From NCBI GenBank assembly GCA_016284175.1, contig JAEEOJ010000147.1, positions 1 through 59,762 of the forward strand: 59,762 nt of DNA. Reading direction: 5' to 3'. The position numbers and the translations under genes were made by a program. The DNA is from Lachnospiraceae bacterium. Its GTDB lineage: Bacteria > Bacillota > Clostridia > Lachnospirales > Lachnospiraceae. Of this stretch, positions 10,194-17,980 are shown in pieces (the first letter of the stretch is position 1; every line of letters starts with the position of its first letter). Under the pieces are notes generated by a model. It searched no databases, was not told the origin of the DNA, and was given only the letters and a program-made list of their open reading frames with translations.

Positions 10194-10813
10194 TATGCGT
10201 ATACCTCCTGAATCTTTTCTACCGCATCCTTGGCAAGTACAAGTGTCTTAGCATTCATAATGTCATAAACATTGATGTTGTCTGCTACAGTTGTATTTGC
10301 ATCAGCGATGTTTCTTGCGGATAAAATCGTATTGGCGTCGTTCTCTTTGATAACAACTAAAGCCTTCTCAGCTTTGATGTTGTTTAAGAACTCTGCGAAC
10401 TTCTTTGTCTTGATTTCATCAAACTTGATTTCGTCGATAACCATGAGCTTTCCTTCGGTTACCTTATTAGTAAGAGCGGACTTAAGAGCAATTCTCTTTT
10501 CCTTCTTATTAAGTTTGAATGAGTAATCTCTGGGTACGGGTGCGAATACTACGCCGCCGTGTCTCCACTGAGGAGATCTTGTTGAACCCTGTCTAGCGTG
10601 ACCGGTTCCTTTCTGTCTCCAGGGTTTTGCACCACCGCCGGATACCTCCGAACGAGTTTTGGCTTTCTGTGTTCCCTGGCGCATATTTGCAAGGTGCTGA
10701 ACTACAGCCATGTGTACTAAATGTTCATTTACTTCGATACCGAAAATATCATCGAGCAAATCCATCTTTCCGACTTCCTTGCCTTCCATATTGTAAACAG
10801 ATACCTGAGCCAT
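10193..10813 (-). CDS. rplD: 50S ribosomal protein L4
   Basis: Large-subunit assembly and tunnel protein, and in proteobacteria the autogenous regulator of the S10 operon. 206 aa. The extended tunnel loop is marked by KPWRQKGTGHARQGSTRSP and HGGVVFAPVPRDYS near residues 63-95. If the structured leader upstream of rpsJ is autoregulated, L4 is the first candidate ligand (inference). Confidence 0.98.
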   Translation of the reverse strand: MAQVSVYNMEGKEVGKMDLLDDIFGIEVNEHLVHMAVVQHLANMRQGTQKAKTRSEVSGGGAKPWRQKGTGHARQGSTRSPQWRHGGVVFAPVPRDYSFKLNKKEKRIALKSALTNKVTEGKLMVIDEIKFDEIKTKKFAEFLNNIKAEKALVVIKENDANTILSARNIADANTTVADNINVYDIMNAKTLVLAKDAVEKIQEVYA

Positions 10814-10837
10814 CTGTGTGTTCCTCCTTTCGTCCGA

Positions 10838-11521
10838 TTAAGCTTCAGCCTTGGTTGTTTCTTTAATAGTAACCATGGCTTTCTTGGGTCCGGGTACAGC
10901 GCCCTTGATTAAAAGTAAGTTCTTCTCAGCGTCAACTCTGACAACTTCAAGATTTCTTACTGTAGCCTTCTTGCCACCCATCTGACCGGGCATACCTTTG
11001 CCCTTAAATACACGGCTGGGTGAAGAACATGCGCCGTTTGAACCCTGATGACGATGGAACTTTGAACCGTGCTTCATGGGTCCTCTGTGCTGACCGAGTC
11101 TCTTGATAGCACCCTGGAAACCTTTACCTTTGGTAATTGCTGTTGCGTCGATCTTGTCGCCTTCAGCGAAGATGTCTGCTTTGATTTCCTGAGCAAGAGC
11201 GTATTCGGAAGCATTCTCGAACTTAAACTCTCTGACAAAACGCTTGCTTGTTGTGCCGGCTTTCTTGAAATGACCCTGCATAGCCTTTGTTGTGCCGTTA
11301 GCATGGATGATTTCCTTCTTGCCTTTAGCGTCCTTATTGATAATCTTGTCTTTCTTGTCTACGAAACCTACCTGAACTGCTTCGTATCCGTCGTTCTCGA
11401 TGGTCTTTACCTGAGTAACTACGCAAGGACCTGCCTGGAGAACTGTTACCGGAATGAGTGTGCCGTCTTCAGCGAAGATCTGAGTCATTCCGACTTTTGT
11501 AGCTAAAATAGCCTTTTTCAT
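10838..11521 (-). CDS. rplC: 50S ribosomal protein L3
   Basis: Early-assembly protein whose loop approaches the peptidyl transferase centre. 227 aa: [16 protein letters not shown] at the start, and [18 protein letters not shown] followed by [18 protein letters not shown] in the central loop. Ribosome site AAAGGAGG. The spacer from rpsJ (125 bases) is unusually long for this junction and contains a hairpin. Confidence 0.98.
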   Translation of the reverse strand: MKKAILATKVGMTQIFAEDGTLIPVTVLQAGPCVVTQVKTIENDGYEAVQVGFVDKKDKIINKDAKGKKEIIHANGTTKAMQGHFKKAGTTSKRFVREFKFENASEYALAQEIKADIFAEGDKIDATAITKGKGFQGAIKRLGQHRGPMKHGSKFHRHQGSNGACSSPSRVFKGKGMPGQMGGKKATVRNLEVVRVDAEKNLLLIKGAVPGPKKAMVTIKETTKAEA

Positions 11522-11543
11522 TTTTGACCTCCTTTTGATTCCA

Positions 11544-11582
11544 CTACAGCGGTATCCATATAGGATGCATACTAGTCTGTAG
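11544..11582 (-). other. Hairpin in the long rpsJ-rplC spacer
   Basis: CTACAG and CTGTAG close an imperfect hairpin whose inner arms include ATCC/GGAT, about 20 bases upstream of the rplC start. There is no U-tract, so it is not a terminator. It may be a processing site or part of ribosomal-protein control; this is inference. Confidence 0.35.
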
Positions 11583-11646
11583 AAGTCATTTGTTTTTTCT
11601 TATTAATAATGTAACGATTGATTTAACAAGTTTGGGTTATAACTTA

Positions 11647-11958
11647 TTAGATCATTTTGATATTGATATAAACACCTGCAGGCATCTCTAACTTCTGCAT
11701 GGCGTCTATAACTTTCTGGTTGGGCTCATGAACATCGATAAGTCTCTTATGAGTTCTCTGTTCAAACTGCTCTCTGGAGTCTTTGTACTTGTGTACGGCG
11801 CGGATGATTGTGATGATTTCCTTCTTAGTAGGAAGGGGAACGGGTCCGCTAACCTTTGCTCCATTTTTCTTACAAGTGTCGATAATCTTTGCTGCTGAAG
11901 CATCTACTGTCTGATGCTCGTAAGCCTTAAGTGTGATTCTCATTACTTGATTTGCCAT
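11647..11958 (-). CDS. rpsJ: 30S ribosomal protein S10
   Basis: Small-subunit head protein; also NusE, which links transcription elongation complexes and antitermination to ribosomes. 103 aa with [18 protein letters not shown] and [16 protein letters not shown]. First gene of the operon; ribosome site AGGAG before ATG 11958. Confidence 0.98.
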   Translation of the reverse strand: MANQVMRITLKAYEHQTVDASAAKIIDTCKKNGAKVSGPVPLPTKKEIITIIRAVHKYKDSREQFEQRTHKRLIDVHEPNQKVIDAMQKLEMPAGVYINIKMI

Positions 11959-12203
11959 AAAAAAAGTCTCCTCTCATATTTTGTACTTTAAGATTCAAGT
12001 ACAACAAGCGGCGACTGTACACTCTCCCGTGTGTGTCGTGTCTTTTTCTAAAAAATAAACGACCACACGTCGTTTCTGCTTAAAGCAGACTATAATGTTT
12101 GTACAGTGACTTGTCGTCAGTATCTCGACTTGACATTCGCTCCGTGTAAAAACCCGCTTTATAAGCGGCAACCTTACACTTCATTGCTATCAATGTCACA
12201 GCA
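11959..12203 (-). promoter_or_regulatory. Structured S10-operon leader with an attenuator-like hairpin
   Basis: The transcript from the promoter at 12210-12238 would have a leader of about 245 nt. It can form a hairpin at 12144-12179 (CCGCTT/AAGCGG capped by GTGTAA/TTACAC), a second at 12075-12089 (TCTGCT/AGCAGA), and a third at 12057-12075 (AAACGAC/GTCGTTT) followed by six U residues, which resembles a weak intrinsic terminator. A long-range pairing ACTGTACA/TGTACAGT (12100-12107 with 12014-12021) would enclose the terminator-like hairpin. The second and third hairpins share base 12075. The layout suggests ribosomal-protein or growth-rate control; the ligand is unknown. Confidence 0.5.
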
Positions 12204-12209
12204 AATGCT

Positions 12210-12238
12210 ATATTATCAAAATATTTATTTGATTTCAA
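12210..12238 (-). promoter_or_regulatory. Sigma-A promoter of the ribosomal operon
   Basis: -35 TTGAAA at 12233-12238 and -10 TAATAT at 12210-12215 on the minus strand with a 17-base spacer, in an A+T-rich stretch. It is the only strong promoter seen upstream of rpsJ. Confidence 0.7.
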
Positions 12239-12335
12239 GCATTTTTTACAAAAATTTTTAAGAAATTTCTACACACACAGTCAGGCCACAACTTTTAGTT
12301 GTAAAGCTTCTATATATAGTGTGTGATCTTTTAGC

Positions 12336-12366
12336 ATAAAAAGAGTTTCGGTTTTTAAACCGAAAC
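12336..12366 (-). terminator. Intrinsic terminator after the small membrane protein gene
   Basis: GTTTCGGTTT and AAACCGAAAC form a stem at 12345-12366, followed on the minus strand by TCTTTTT. It closes the gene ending at 12398 and insulates it from the S10 promoter. Confidence 0.85.
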
Positions 12367-12397
12367 CCCTTTTCTATTTATATTTGCTCAAATCTTA

Positions 12398-12853
12398 TTA
12401 ATTAATCATATCCTGAAGATTGTTGTACTGCAAATACTCTGCCAGTCCGGCAAAAATTCCGGTGGTAATCAATCCGAGTGCAGTAAGAATCGCAAGCACA
12501 ATAAGCATTAGATAGTAAAGCAGTAACAAAGCATTAATAATAAGTCCTGCTATAGCAAGGCCCTTAGGGCAATTCTTTCTTGTAACACCGACTATACCGA
12601 GAATAAATCCTACCAAAACAAGAAGCGGTGAAATGACGTCTATGAAACCGATAAGGAATCCGACTACAACGTTAACCCAAGGAATAATTAAAAACATGGA
12701 AGAGCAGCACGCGAACAGAATTCCCACAAGTGCCACAAGTCCAAAGATGAAAGATAAAAGACCGGGAATATTTTTCTTAGGTGCCACAACTTCGTAATTA
12801 TTCACTGCTCCATAATAATAATTGTAGTTCTGATTCTGATTATTATTATCCAT
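12398..12853 (-). CDS. Small DUF4190-like membrane protein
   Basis: 151 aa, no known function. An Asn/Tyr-rich cytoplasmic head (MDNNNQNQNYNYYYG) is followed by about three hydrophobic segments (roughly residues 29-62, 64-90 and 98-128). The segment CPKGLAIAGLIINALLLL resembles the repeated Gly-rich helix of DUF4190-type proteins, in which a short basic turn precedes a KGLAIAGL helix. It resembles its upstream neighbour, suggesting a duplicated pair. The ribosome site lies directly after a 14-bp hairpin at 12871-12905. Confidence 0.75.
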   Translation of the reverse strand: MDNNNQNQNYNYYYGAVNNYEVVAPKKNIPGLLSFIFGLVALVGILFACCSSMFLIIPWVNVVVGFLIGFIDVISPLLVLVGFILGIVGVTRKNCPKGLAIAGLIINALLLLYYLMLIVLAILTALGLITTGIFAGLAEYLQYNNLQDMIN

Positions 12854-12870
12854 TTTCTCTCCTTTATAAA

Positions 12871-12905
12871 CAGAAATTCTTCATTATATAAATGAAGAAT
12901 TTCTG
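12871..12905 (-). other. Perfect 14-bp inverted repeat before a ribosome site
   Basis: CAGAAATTCTTCAT and ATGAAGAATTTCTG pair with a seven-base loop in the spacer between two related membrane-protein genes. On the minus strand the stem ends only about ten bases before the AAAGGAG of the downstream gene. It lacks a U-tract, so it may be a weak terminator, a processing site or an mRNA stabiliser. Confidence 0.6.
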
Positions 12906-12933
12906 ATGATTATCTTAACTTTGATTCGGTATA

Positions 12934-13515
12934 TTAATATGTTGATTCCAGTGAATCCTGTAATTCCTCAAGAAACTGCTGGAAGTCGGGTGAACCGGAA
13001 ACACCGCCGAGAACTGCTCCTGCTACCGAACCGATGATAGCAAAAACGAGGCTTAAAATTCCGAGTAAAACACCGAAAATACCAAGAATAAGACCTGCAA
13101 TAGCCATACCCTTCTGATCCGGTCTCTTCTTTATTCCGATAGCACCGAGAATGATTGCAACGATAGCCATAACGATTCTTACAACGATTATAAGATATCT
13201 AAAGATGGATGTTACGACTCCTCCTCCAAGAAGGCAGCATCCGCAGATTAATAAAACTACGGAAAGAATGCCAAGAATCATAGCAACAAGGCCGAGAACG
13301 TTGATACCCTTCTTCTCTTCGCCGTTGTCATATGAGCTGTAATCTGTGTAAACGGGCATTGTGCCTGCTTCTGCACCGGCTGCTGTTGTAGCTGCTTCAA
13401 CTACGGGTTCTGCTGCCTGTGCAACTGTTTCTGCTGCTTCAACTACAGGTTCTGCTGCCTGTGCAACTGCTTCTTCTGCAGCATTGGTTACGTTTTCTAA
13501 ATTATTGTTATCCAT
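12934..13515 (-). CDS. DUF4190-like membrane protein with Ala/Glu-rich N-terminal repeats
   Basis: 193 aa. The cytoplasmic head (1-70) contains two perfect-looking copies of a 14-residue unit, VAQAAEPVVEAAET, at 17-30 and 31-44. Hydrophobic segments follow at about 71-97, 103-126 and 133-172, with DQKGMAIAGLILGIFG resembling the partner gene product. Ribosome site AAAGGGG. A promoter lies at 13572-13599. Function unknown; it is likely a paralogue of the gene at 12398-12853. Confidence 0.75.
   Translation of the reverse strand: MDNNNLENVTNAAEEAVAQAAEPVVEAAETVAQAAEPVVEAATTAAGAEAGTMPVYTDYSSYDNGEEKKGINVLGLVAMILGILSVVLLICGCCLLGGGVVTSIFRYLIIVVRIVMAIVAIILGAIGIKKRPDQKGMAIAGLILGIFGVLLGILSLVFAIIGSVAGAVLGGVSGSPDFQQFLEELQDSLESTY
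13384..13467 (-). repeat. Two tandem 42-bp coding repeats
   Basis: Two in-frame 42-base copies encode the 14-residue unit that begins VAQAAEPVVEAA. The few silent or single-base differences indicate a recent duplication, and the copy number could vary between strains. Confidence 0.8.
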
Positions 13516-13571
13516 TTAATATATCCCCTTTCAGTTTTATATTCGTATCTAAAAGAATAATACCTATAAAG

Positions 13572-13599
13572 TTTATCATCATTTGCTCCAAAGTGTCAA
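13572..13599 (-). promoter_or_regulatory. Promoter of the 193-aa membrane protein gene
   Basis: -35 TTGACA at 13594-13599 and -10 GATAAA at 13572-13577, spacer 16. It faces away from the divergent promoter at 13619-13647; the two -35 boxes are only about 20 bases apart, so the two genes may be co-regulated. Confidence 0.55.
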
Positions 13600-13618
13600 T
13601 TAGAAGTCAAATGCATTA

Positions 13619-13647
13619 TTGAAAAGAAATAGGAAAAAAGATATTAT
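13619..13647 (+). promoter_or_regulatory. Promoter placing the start site at the ATG of the SGNH gene
   Basis: -35 TTGAAA at 13619-13624 and -10 TATTAT at 13642-13647, spacer 17. Transcription would start around 13653-13655, which is the ATG of the downstream gene, so the mRNA may be leaderless. Confidence 0.6.
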
Positions 13648-13653
13648 ATACAT

Positions 13654-16074
13654 ATGGAAAAAAGGTCAGACACATATAATATAAGAAGAAAGTCCTCGTC
13701 TTCCAAAAGAAAGCGCGGAAAAAAAGACTCAAAGAAGGGCATTAATCCCTTTTTTATTCTTCTTTTTTATTTATTCCCGATTGTGGCGCTTTTTATTCCC
13801 TACCTGGTTTTCAGGATCAATTTTTCACCCGTTCTCACAAAGGATTTCGTTGATGAACTCGCATTCGTTAAATATCTGATTGCGCACGATTCCCATACCT
13901 TCGCGGACGGCTGGATTTCCACAAAACCTTTTATTCCTTTATCCACCAGATATTTTCTTACATATTATTTAAATGATTACGCAACATGGCAGGATGCTCT
14001 TTTGAAATCCGTTACCGCCGTGTATGCTATTTTTTCTGCTGCATATATTTTCTTTGTAACTTCCCTTCACGCAAAGAAATTCTATACATATATAATTGCG
14101 TCGCTTCCTGCAATCCCTCTTGCAATCATCGGCCTAAAGGCTGTTTACGACGTAAATTACATTCTGACTATTTTTATTCCTGTACTTATCTGTATCGGAC
14201 TTATAGTTCACGGCATCAGATTTAAGGTGCCCGTTCCTTTTAAGGTTGTTATTTCGCTTCTCGCAGTTATTCCGGTTATTGTTATCGGGGTTTACATGCA
14301 TGATATGAAAAAAGAGTATCTGTTCGACAATTCCGAGCTTTTATCAGTTAATCTTTCTGCTAAAAAAGAAGCTGTTGACATCACAAAAGATTACAAACCG
14401 CTCATAGATTTTCTGGATTCAAACAACATAAAACTGGCATACTGCACGGATACAATCATTAATGAAGTGGCCGTTGTAGGAAACGAAAAGGTTGAAATCG
14501 CGCCGGTTGTATCGCCCGAAGATCTGACGAGTGTAGAAATAAAAGAAGATACTCTTCCTACTCCTTACGAAAAAGTATCGAGAGAGACGAGACCTTTTTA
14601 TATGATTTATGATAGTGAAACCGTGAAAAAGTACTCTTCTTCACTGTCACTCAGATTCGGCGAAACCATTTACAGTGATGCAAAGTATACCGTTTATTCC
14701 TATAAGAACTTCGATTACTTTGATGACCGTATTTTCCAGAACAACATGGTCCGCCTTGCATCAGAGAAGTTTGACAGTTTTTATTACAGTTTCTTGGGTT
14801 CGTCGATAGAAGATGCAGGCAAGTTCCCTACGTTCTTCGGAACCACGCCTATTTTCATAACTCCTTCGGACATCGAATACGAAGATACAAACGTACTGCT
14901 TGATGCCGCAGTCGCAAAAGACGGATTAAAATACGCATTCTTTGAAATCGATCCCGTAACCTTCTCGGAGGGTGACGGAAAAGCCGAGTTCGAATACTTA
15001 AACAAAATGATAGAAAAGTATTCGGATATTTCTTTCTATGCGATTCTTTCCTATCCTTCGGTTTCTTACTGGAAGAATTTAAGCGAAGACGAGGCCAAAA
15101 AATGTCTCGAGAAATATGAAGAATGTATCAAAACACTGACTCATAACGACAACCTTCGTATGTACTGGCCCGGAAACAACAAGTGGCTCATCGAAAGTCC
15201 GGACAACTACTCAAACGGAGTTCCCGATTCGTCCGTGGCATTAAACCTTCTTATTTTAACAACTTGTAATTTAAAATATTCGGTAGATAAAAATTCATTT
15301 AACGACGAAAGCGAAATTCTTTTGGACATCGTAAAAGAAGATGTAAAATATCCCGACTTGTCCGGAAAAGAAATCGTTTTCTTCGGCGACAGTATTATGG
15401 GCAATTATCACGGACCTCTCTCGATTCCGGGTGAATCTGCAAGCCTTTCTAACGCCGATGCATTCAATCTCGGTATAGGCGGAACAAGTGCCATTGCCGA
15501 TTTTAACAAGCTTGTCGATGCTTTCTTAGGAAGCGGTTCCTTATCGGGAATTGAAGATGAGGACTATTTAAGCGAGCTTAAACGTTTCGAAAATGAACAC
15601 GATGAAAACAAAGAACTTTACTTTATAGTTAATTACGGAGTAAACGACTATTTTATGGGCGTTCCCGCTCATGTCAATACCGGATTTCCTTACGGCGATT
15701 ATGACTACGATTCGTACGAAGCCGCAATGACCGACGGAATCATAAAACTTAAGTCATCCTATCCTGCCGCAAAGATTATCATTCTTTCTCCGATTTACAC
15801 CAATTACTTTGAGGCCGGAGAACGCATAATGTCGGATGTCGGAGCACCGCTTCAGACCTACAGGGATATGGGCAAATTCATATCTGAAAAACTTAACACC
15901 GAATGGCTTGATTCACTTGAACTTATTGAAATAAATGAAGAAAACTACGAAACGTATCTTTTAGACGAAGTTCACCCGAACTTCGACGGAATCTACCTGA
16001 TGAGTGATTCGATTATAAGATTTATGGCAGGTGAAAAGAAAGAAGCTGAAACAGAGGAAGAAAAGAAAGATTAA
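13654..16074 (+). CDS. Membrane-anchored SGNH/GDSL-family hydrolase
   Basis: 806 aa. A Lys/Arg/Ser-rich cytoplasmic tail (1-30) is followed by hydrophobic segments at about 31-52, 112-132, 140-160, 165-186 and 196-211, then a long extracytoplasmic region. The C-terminal domain has the SGNH blocks: FFGDSIMG with Ser580, GIGG at 607-610, YGVND with Asn664, and DEVHP with Asp771 and His774. This predicts a serine esterase acting on cell-surface glycans or their acyl groups; the substrate is unknown. The middle part (220-560) has no motif I recognise. No ribosome site precedes the ATG. Its stop overlaps that of the opposing gene by four bases. Confidence 0.75.
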   Translation: MEKRSDTYNIRRKSSSSKRKRGKKDSKKGINPFFILLFYLFPIVALFIPYLVFRINFSPVLTKDFVDELAFVKYLIAHDSHTFADGWISTKPFIPLSTRYFLTYYLNDYATWQDALLKSVTAVYAIFSAAYIFFVTSLHAKKFYTYIIASLPAIPLAIIGLKAVYDVNYILTIFIPVLICIGLIVHGIRFKVPVPFKVVISLLAVIPVIVIGVYMHDMKKEYLFDNSELLSVNLSAKKEAVDITKDYKPLIDFLDSNNIKLAYCTDTIINEVAVVGNEKVEIAPVVSPEDLTSVEIKEDTLPTPYEKVSRETRPFYMIYDSETVKKYSSSLSLRFGETIYSDAKYTVYSYKNFDYFDDRIFQNNMVRLASEKFDSFYYSFLGSSIEDAGKFPTFFGTTPIFITPSDIEYEDTNVLLDAAVAKDGLKYAFFEIDPVTFSEGDGKAEFEYLNKMIEKYSDISFYAILSYPSVSYWKNLSEDEAKKCLEKYEECIKTLTHNDNLRMYWPGNNKWLIESPDNYSNGVPDSSVALNLLILTTCNLKYSVDKNSFNDESEILLDIVKEDVKYPDLSGKEIVFFGDSIMGNYHGPLSIPGESASLSNADAFNLGIGGTSAIADFNKLVDAFLGSGSLSGIEDEDYLSELKRFENEHDENKELYFIVNYGVNDYFMGVPAHVNTGFPYGDYDYDSYEAAMTDGIIKLKSSYPAAKIIILSPIYTNYFEAGERIMSDVGAPLQTYRDMGKFISEKLNTEWLDSLELIEINEENYETYLLDEVHPNFDGIYLMSDSIIRFMAGEKKEAETEEEKKD

Positions 16075-16715
16075 AGCCAGTAAGGATAATCTTCCATTTC
16101 AATATAACCGTCTTCATCTTTTTCGATAAAGCAGGCCATAAAAGCATCTGCGAAACTGATGCCTGATGTATAAAGGAAAAGAGGAATGATTTCCATTCCG
16201 AGAACACCGAGAAGAAGGAATATCCACGCCTTCTTCTTTTTTAATAAAAAAAGATGTCCGCCGTATGCACCGAGTAAAAAGCCAAGCCACACGAAAGGCG
16301 CTTTTTTAACGCGGATGGGATTTTCATACGGTGCGGGATCGTCGACGATTTCAGAGATTCTCTCTTTCATACGGACAATGATAAATATGGCAGCCGCAAG
16401 CGATACAAAAGCCGCAACATAGCTTATTACACCGAGCGCACTTGTTACGGCGCTGAATATTTTTATGCCGTTTGCAGCCATGTTACCGAAGCCGTAAACA
16501 TCGAGCACCATCGTCAGATCCTCGGGATTAACAGAATTGCCAAACGAATCCATCATCATGGAGAGAATTGTTCTTCCGAGAATGGAAAACGAAGAAGCGA
16601 GCGCAATAATCAAAACCAGAACCAGCACCAGGCCCTGGATATGAAGATGCATTATGTCTTTGTAACGACCGTCCGTCCCTTTGGGAGGAAGGATTCCTTT
16701 TTCTTTGTTTTCCAT
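16071..16715 (-). CDS. TM2-domain-like membrane protein
   Basis: 214 aa with hydrophobic segments at about 26-50, 81-112, 139-158 and 161-186. The C-terminal half (FVWLGFLLGAYGGHLFLL, then a Lys-rich turn and another helix) resembles the TM2 domain, in which a Gly-Gly-His turn joins two helices. Last gene of the GH5-dnaX-recR operon, starting one base after the preceding stop. It converges on the SGNH gene with overlapping stop codons. Function unknown. Confidence 0.7.
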   Translation of the reverse strand: MENKEKGILPPKGTDGRYKDIMHLHIQGLVLVLVLIIALASSFSILGRTILSMMMDSFGNSVNPEDLTMVLDVYGFGNMAANGIKIFSAVTSALGVISYVAAFVSLAAAIFIIVRMKERISEIVDDPAPYENPIRVKKAPFVWLGFLLGAYGGHLFLLKKKKAWIFLLLGVLGMEIIPLFLYTSGISFADAFMACFIEKDEDGYIEMEDYPYWL

Positions 16716-16716
16716 A

Positions 16717-17967
16717 TTAATTGAACTCGATAGTCTTTATTTCGTCAGGCGTAACCTGAATAAATCTCTTGGGTGAAGATGTCGGAATTAGAGCTAAAAT
16801 CGGATCTTCAAAACTTCCGACAAACTTGTCTTTTCCGCCGATCATGTGAATTAAAACTTCTTCGCCGTTATACAAAACGATTCGGTTGTCATCGAAGAAA
16901 ACATCCGAAAAATCGATGTCAAAATACATTTTGTCTTTTAATTTTGCATCATAATCATAAATCTCGGCTTTGTATTTGTGGTCACTTGTATCGCTGTCGG
17001 TGAAAAGTGCCACATACTTGTCGTCCTCATAAACCGACAGAATCTTTTCTGATAAAAGAATCTCGCCCGAACTCTGGGGCTTCTGATCTCCGCTGTAGAA
17101 CATAAGTCTGTTGTCGGCTACTGCAACTGCTTTGCTGTTGCCCGCAAATCTGATTTCAGGAACAAGCGCGCTCTGATAAATATAACTCGACATCAGGCTG
17201 TCCTGCGAATTCTGTCCGACTTCGCCGAAATTGTAAAATCCGACTGATGTGTAAAACGATCCCTTGTCTACATTAAGATACGAAACCGCGCCAAGAACAC
17301 CGTTGTTGGAAATTGCTATTTCAAGAGGATATCCGTATCCTTTCATGGTCGTGTTAAAGAAAATCATTTCCTCACCGGCCGTATTGTAAACGTAGATTGG
17401 TGTATTGTCATCGCCGTCCAAAACCGCCATGACATAACCGCTGCCTGCGGCTTTGAACTTACGAATAGGCATTCCTGTATCTATTTTTCCGAGGACGTTT
17501 TTCTCATCCATCAGGAAAATGCTGCCGCCGTTATAATCGGCCACCGCAACGATACCGTTTGAAACATCAACCAGGGGTTTCTGCATCTGAAAAGCTTCGT
17601 TCCAAATCTGCTCACCCTTGTAGTTAACGCATTTAATACCGTCAGAATTGTAAACGATGAAATTGTTGCCGAATCTCTCGACTTTCGAGCCCGTGGAAAT
17701 AAAGAACTCAGTTGAAGAAACTTCGCTTACGCTCGTGTATTCCTTATTAATGAAAAATACTTTCGCTACAACAAAACCTGCTGCGGCAATTAAGAACAAA
17801 GCCAAAACGATGATGAAAACCCACATCATTTTGCTAACCTGATGTCCCGCACGCTTTTTGTTAAAATCGGCAAACAGATTATCCTTCTTTGCCCCGCCCT
17901 TTTTTGCGTCGTTCTTTTTCGTATCGCTCTTTTTAAATTGTTTAATGTTTCCGTTCTCTTTTTTCAT
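16717..17967 (-). CDS. DUF5711-like membrane-anchored beta-propeller protein
   Basis: 416 aa. A Lys-rich cytoplasmic tail (1-45), one membrane helix (about 48-70), then an extracytoplasmic region of short beta-repeats with a WD/PQQ-like rhythm: NFIVYNSDGIKCVNYKG, NGIVAVADYNGGSIFLMD and similar blades. This matches the DUF5711 families of Lachnospiraceae. The C-terminus ends TPDEIKTIEFN. It lies 13 bases after galM and one base before the TM2-like gene. Role unknown; envelope sensing or scaffolding is possible. Confidence 0.7.
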   Translation of the reverse strand: MKKENGNIKQFKKSDTKKNDAKKGGAKKDNLFADFNKKRAGHQVSKMMWVFIIVLALFLIAAAGFVVAKVFFINKEYTSVSEVSSTEFFISTGSKVERFGNNFIVYNSDGIKCVNYKGEQIWNEAFQMQKPLVDVSNGIVAVADYNGGSIFLMDEKNVLGKIDTGMPIRKFKAAGSGYVMAVLDGDDNTPIYVYNTAGEEMIFFNTTMKGYGYPLEIAISNNGVLGAVSYLNVDKGSFYTSVGFYNFGEVGQNSQDSLMSSYIYQSALVPEIRFAGNSKAVAVADNRLMFYSGDQKPQSSGEILLSEKILSVYEDDKYVALFTDSDTSDHKYKAEIYDYDAKLKDKMYFDIDFSDVFFDDNRIVLYNGEEVLIHMIGGKDKFVGSFEDPILALIPTSSPKRFIQVTPDEIKTIEFN

Positions 17968-17980
17968 CGTTATCAGTCAA

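Noticed and set aside
12090-12095. TATAAT on the plus strand in the S10 leader
   Set aside because: No -35 at a suitable distance and no plus-strand gene downstream.
13384-13467. CRISPR-like repeats
   Set aside because: Two adjacent in-frame copies with no spacers; a coding tandem repeat.
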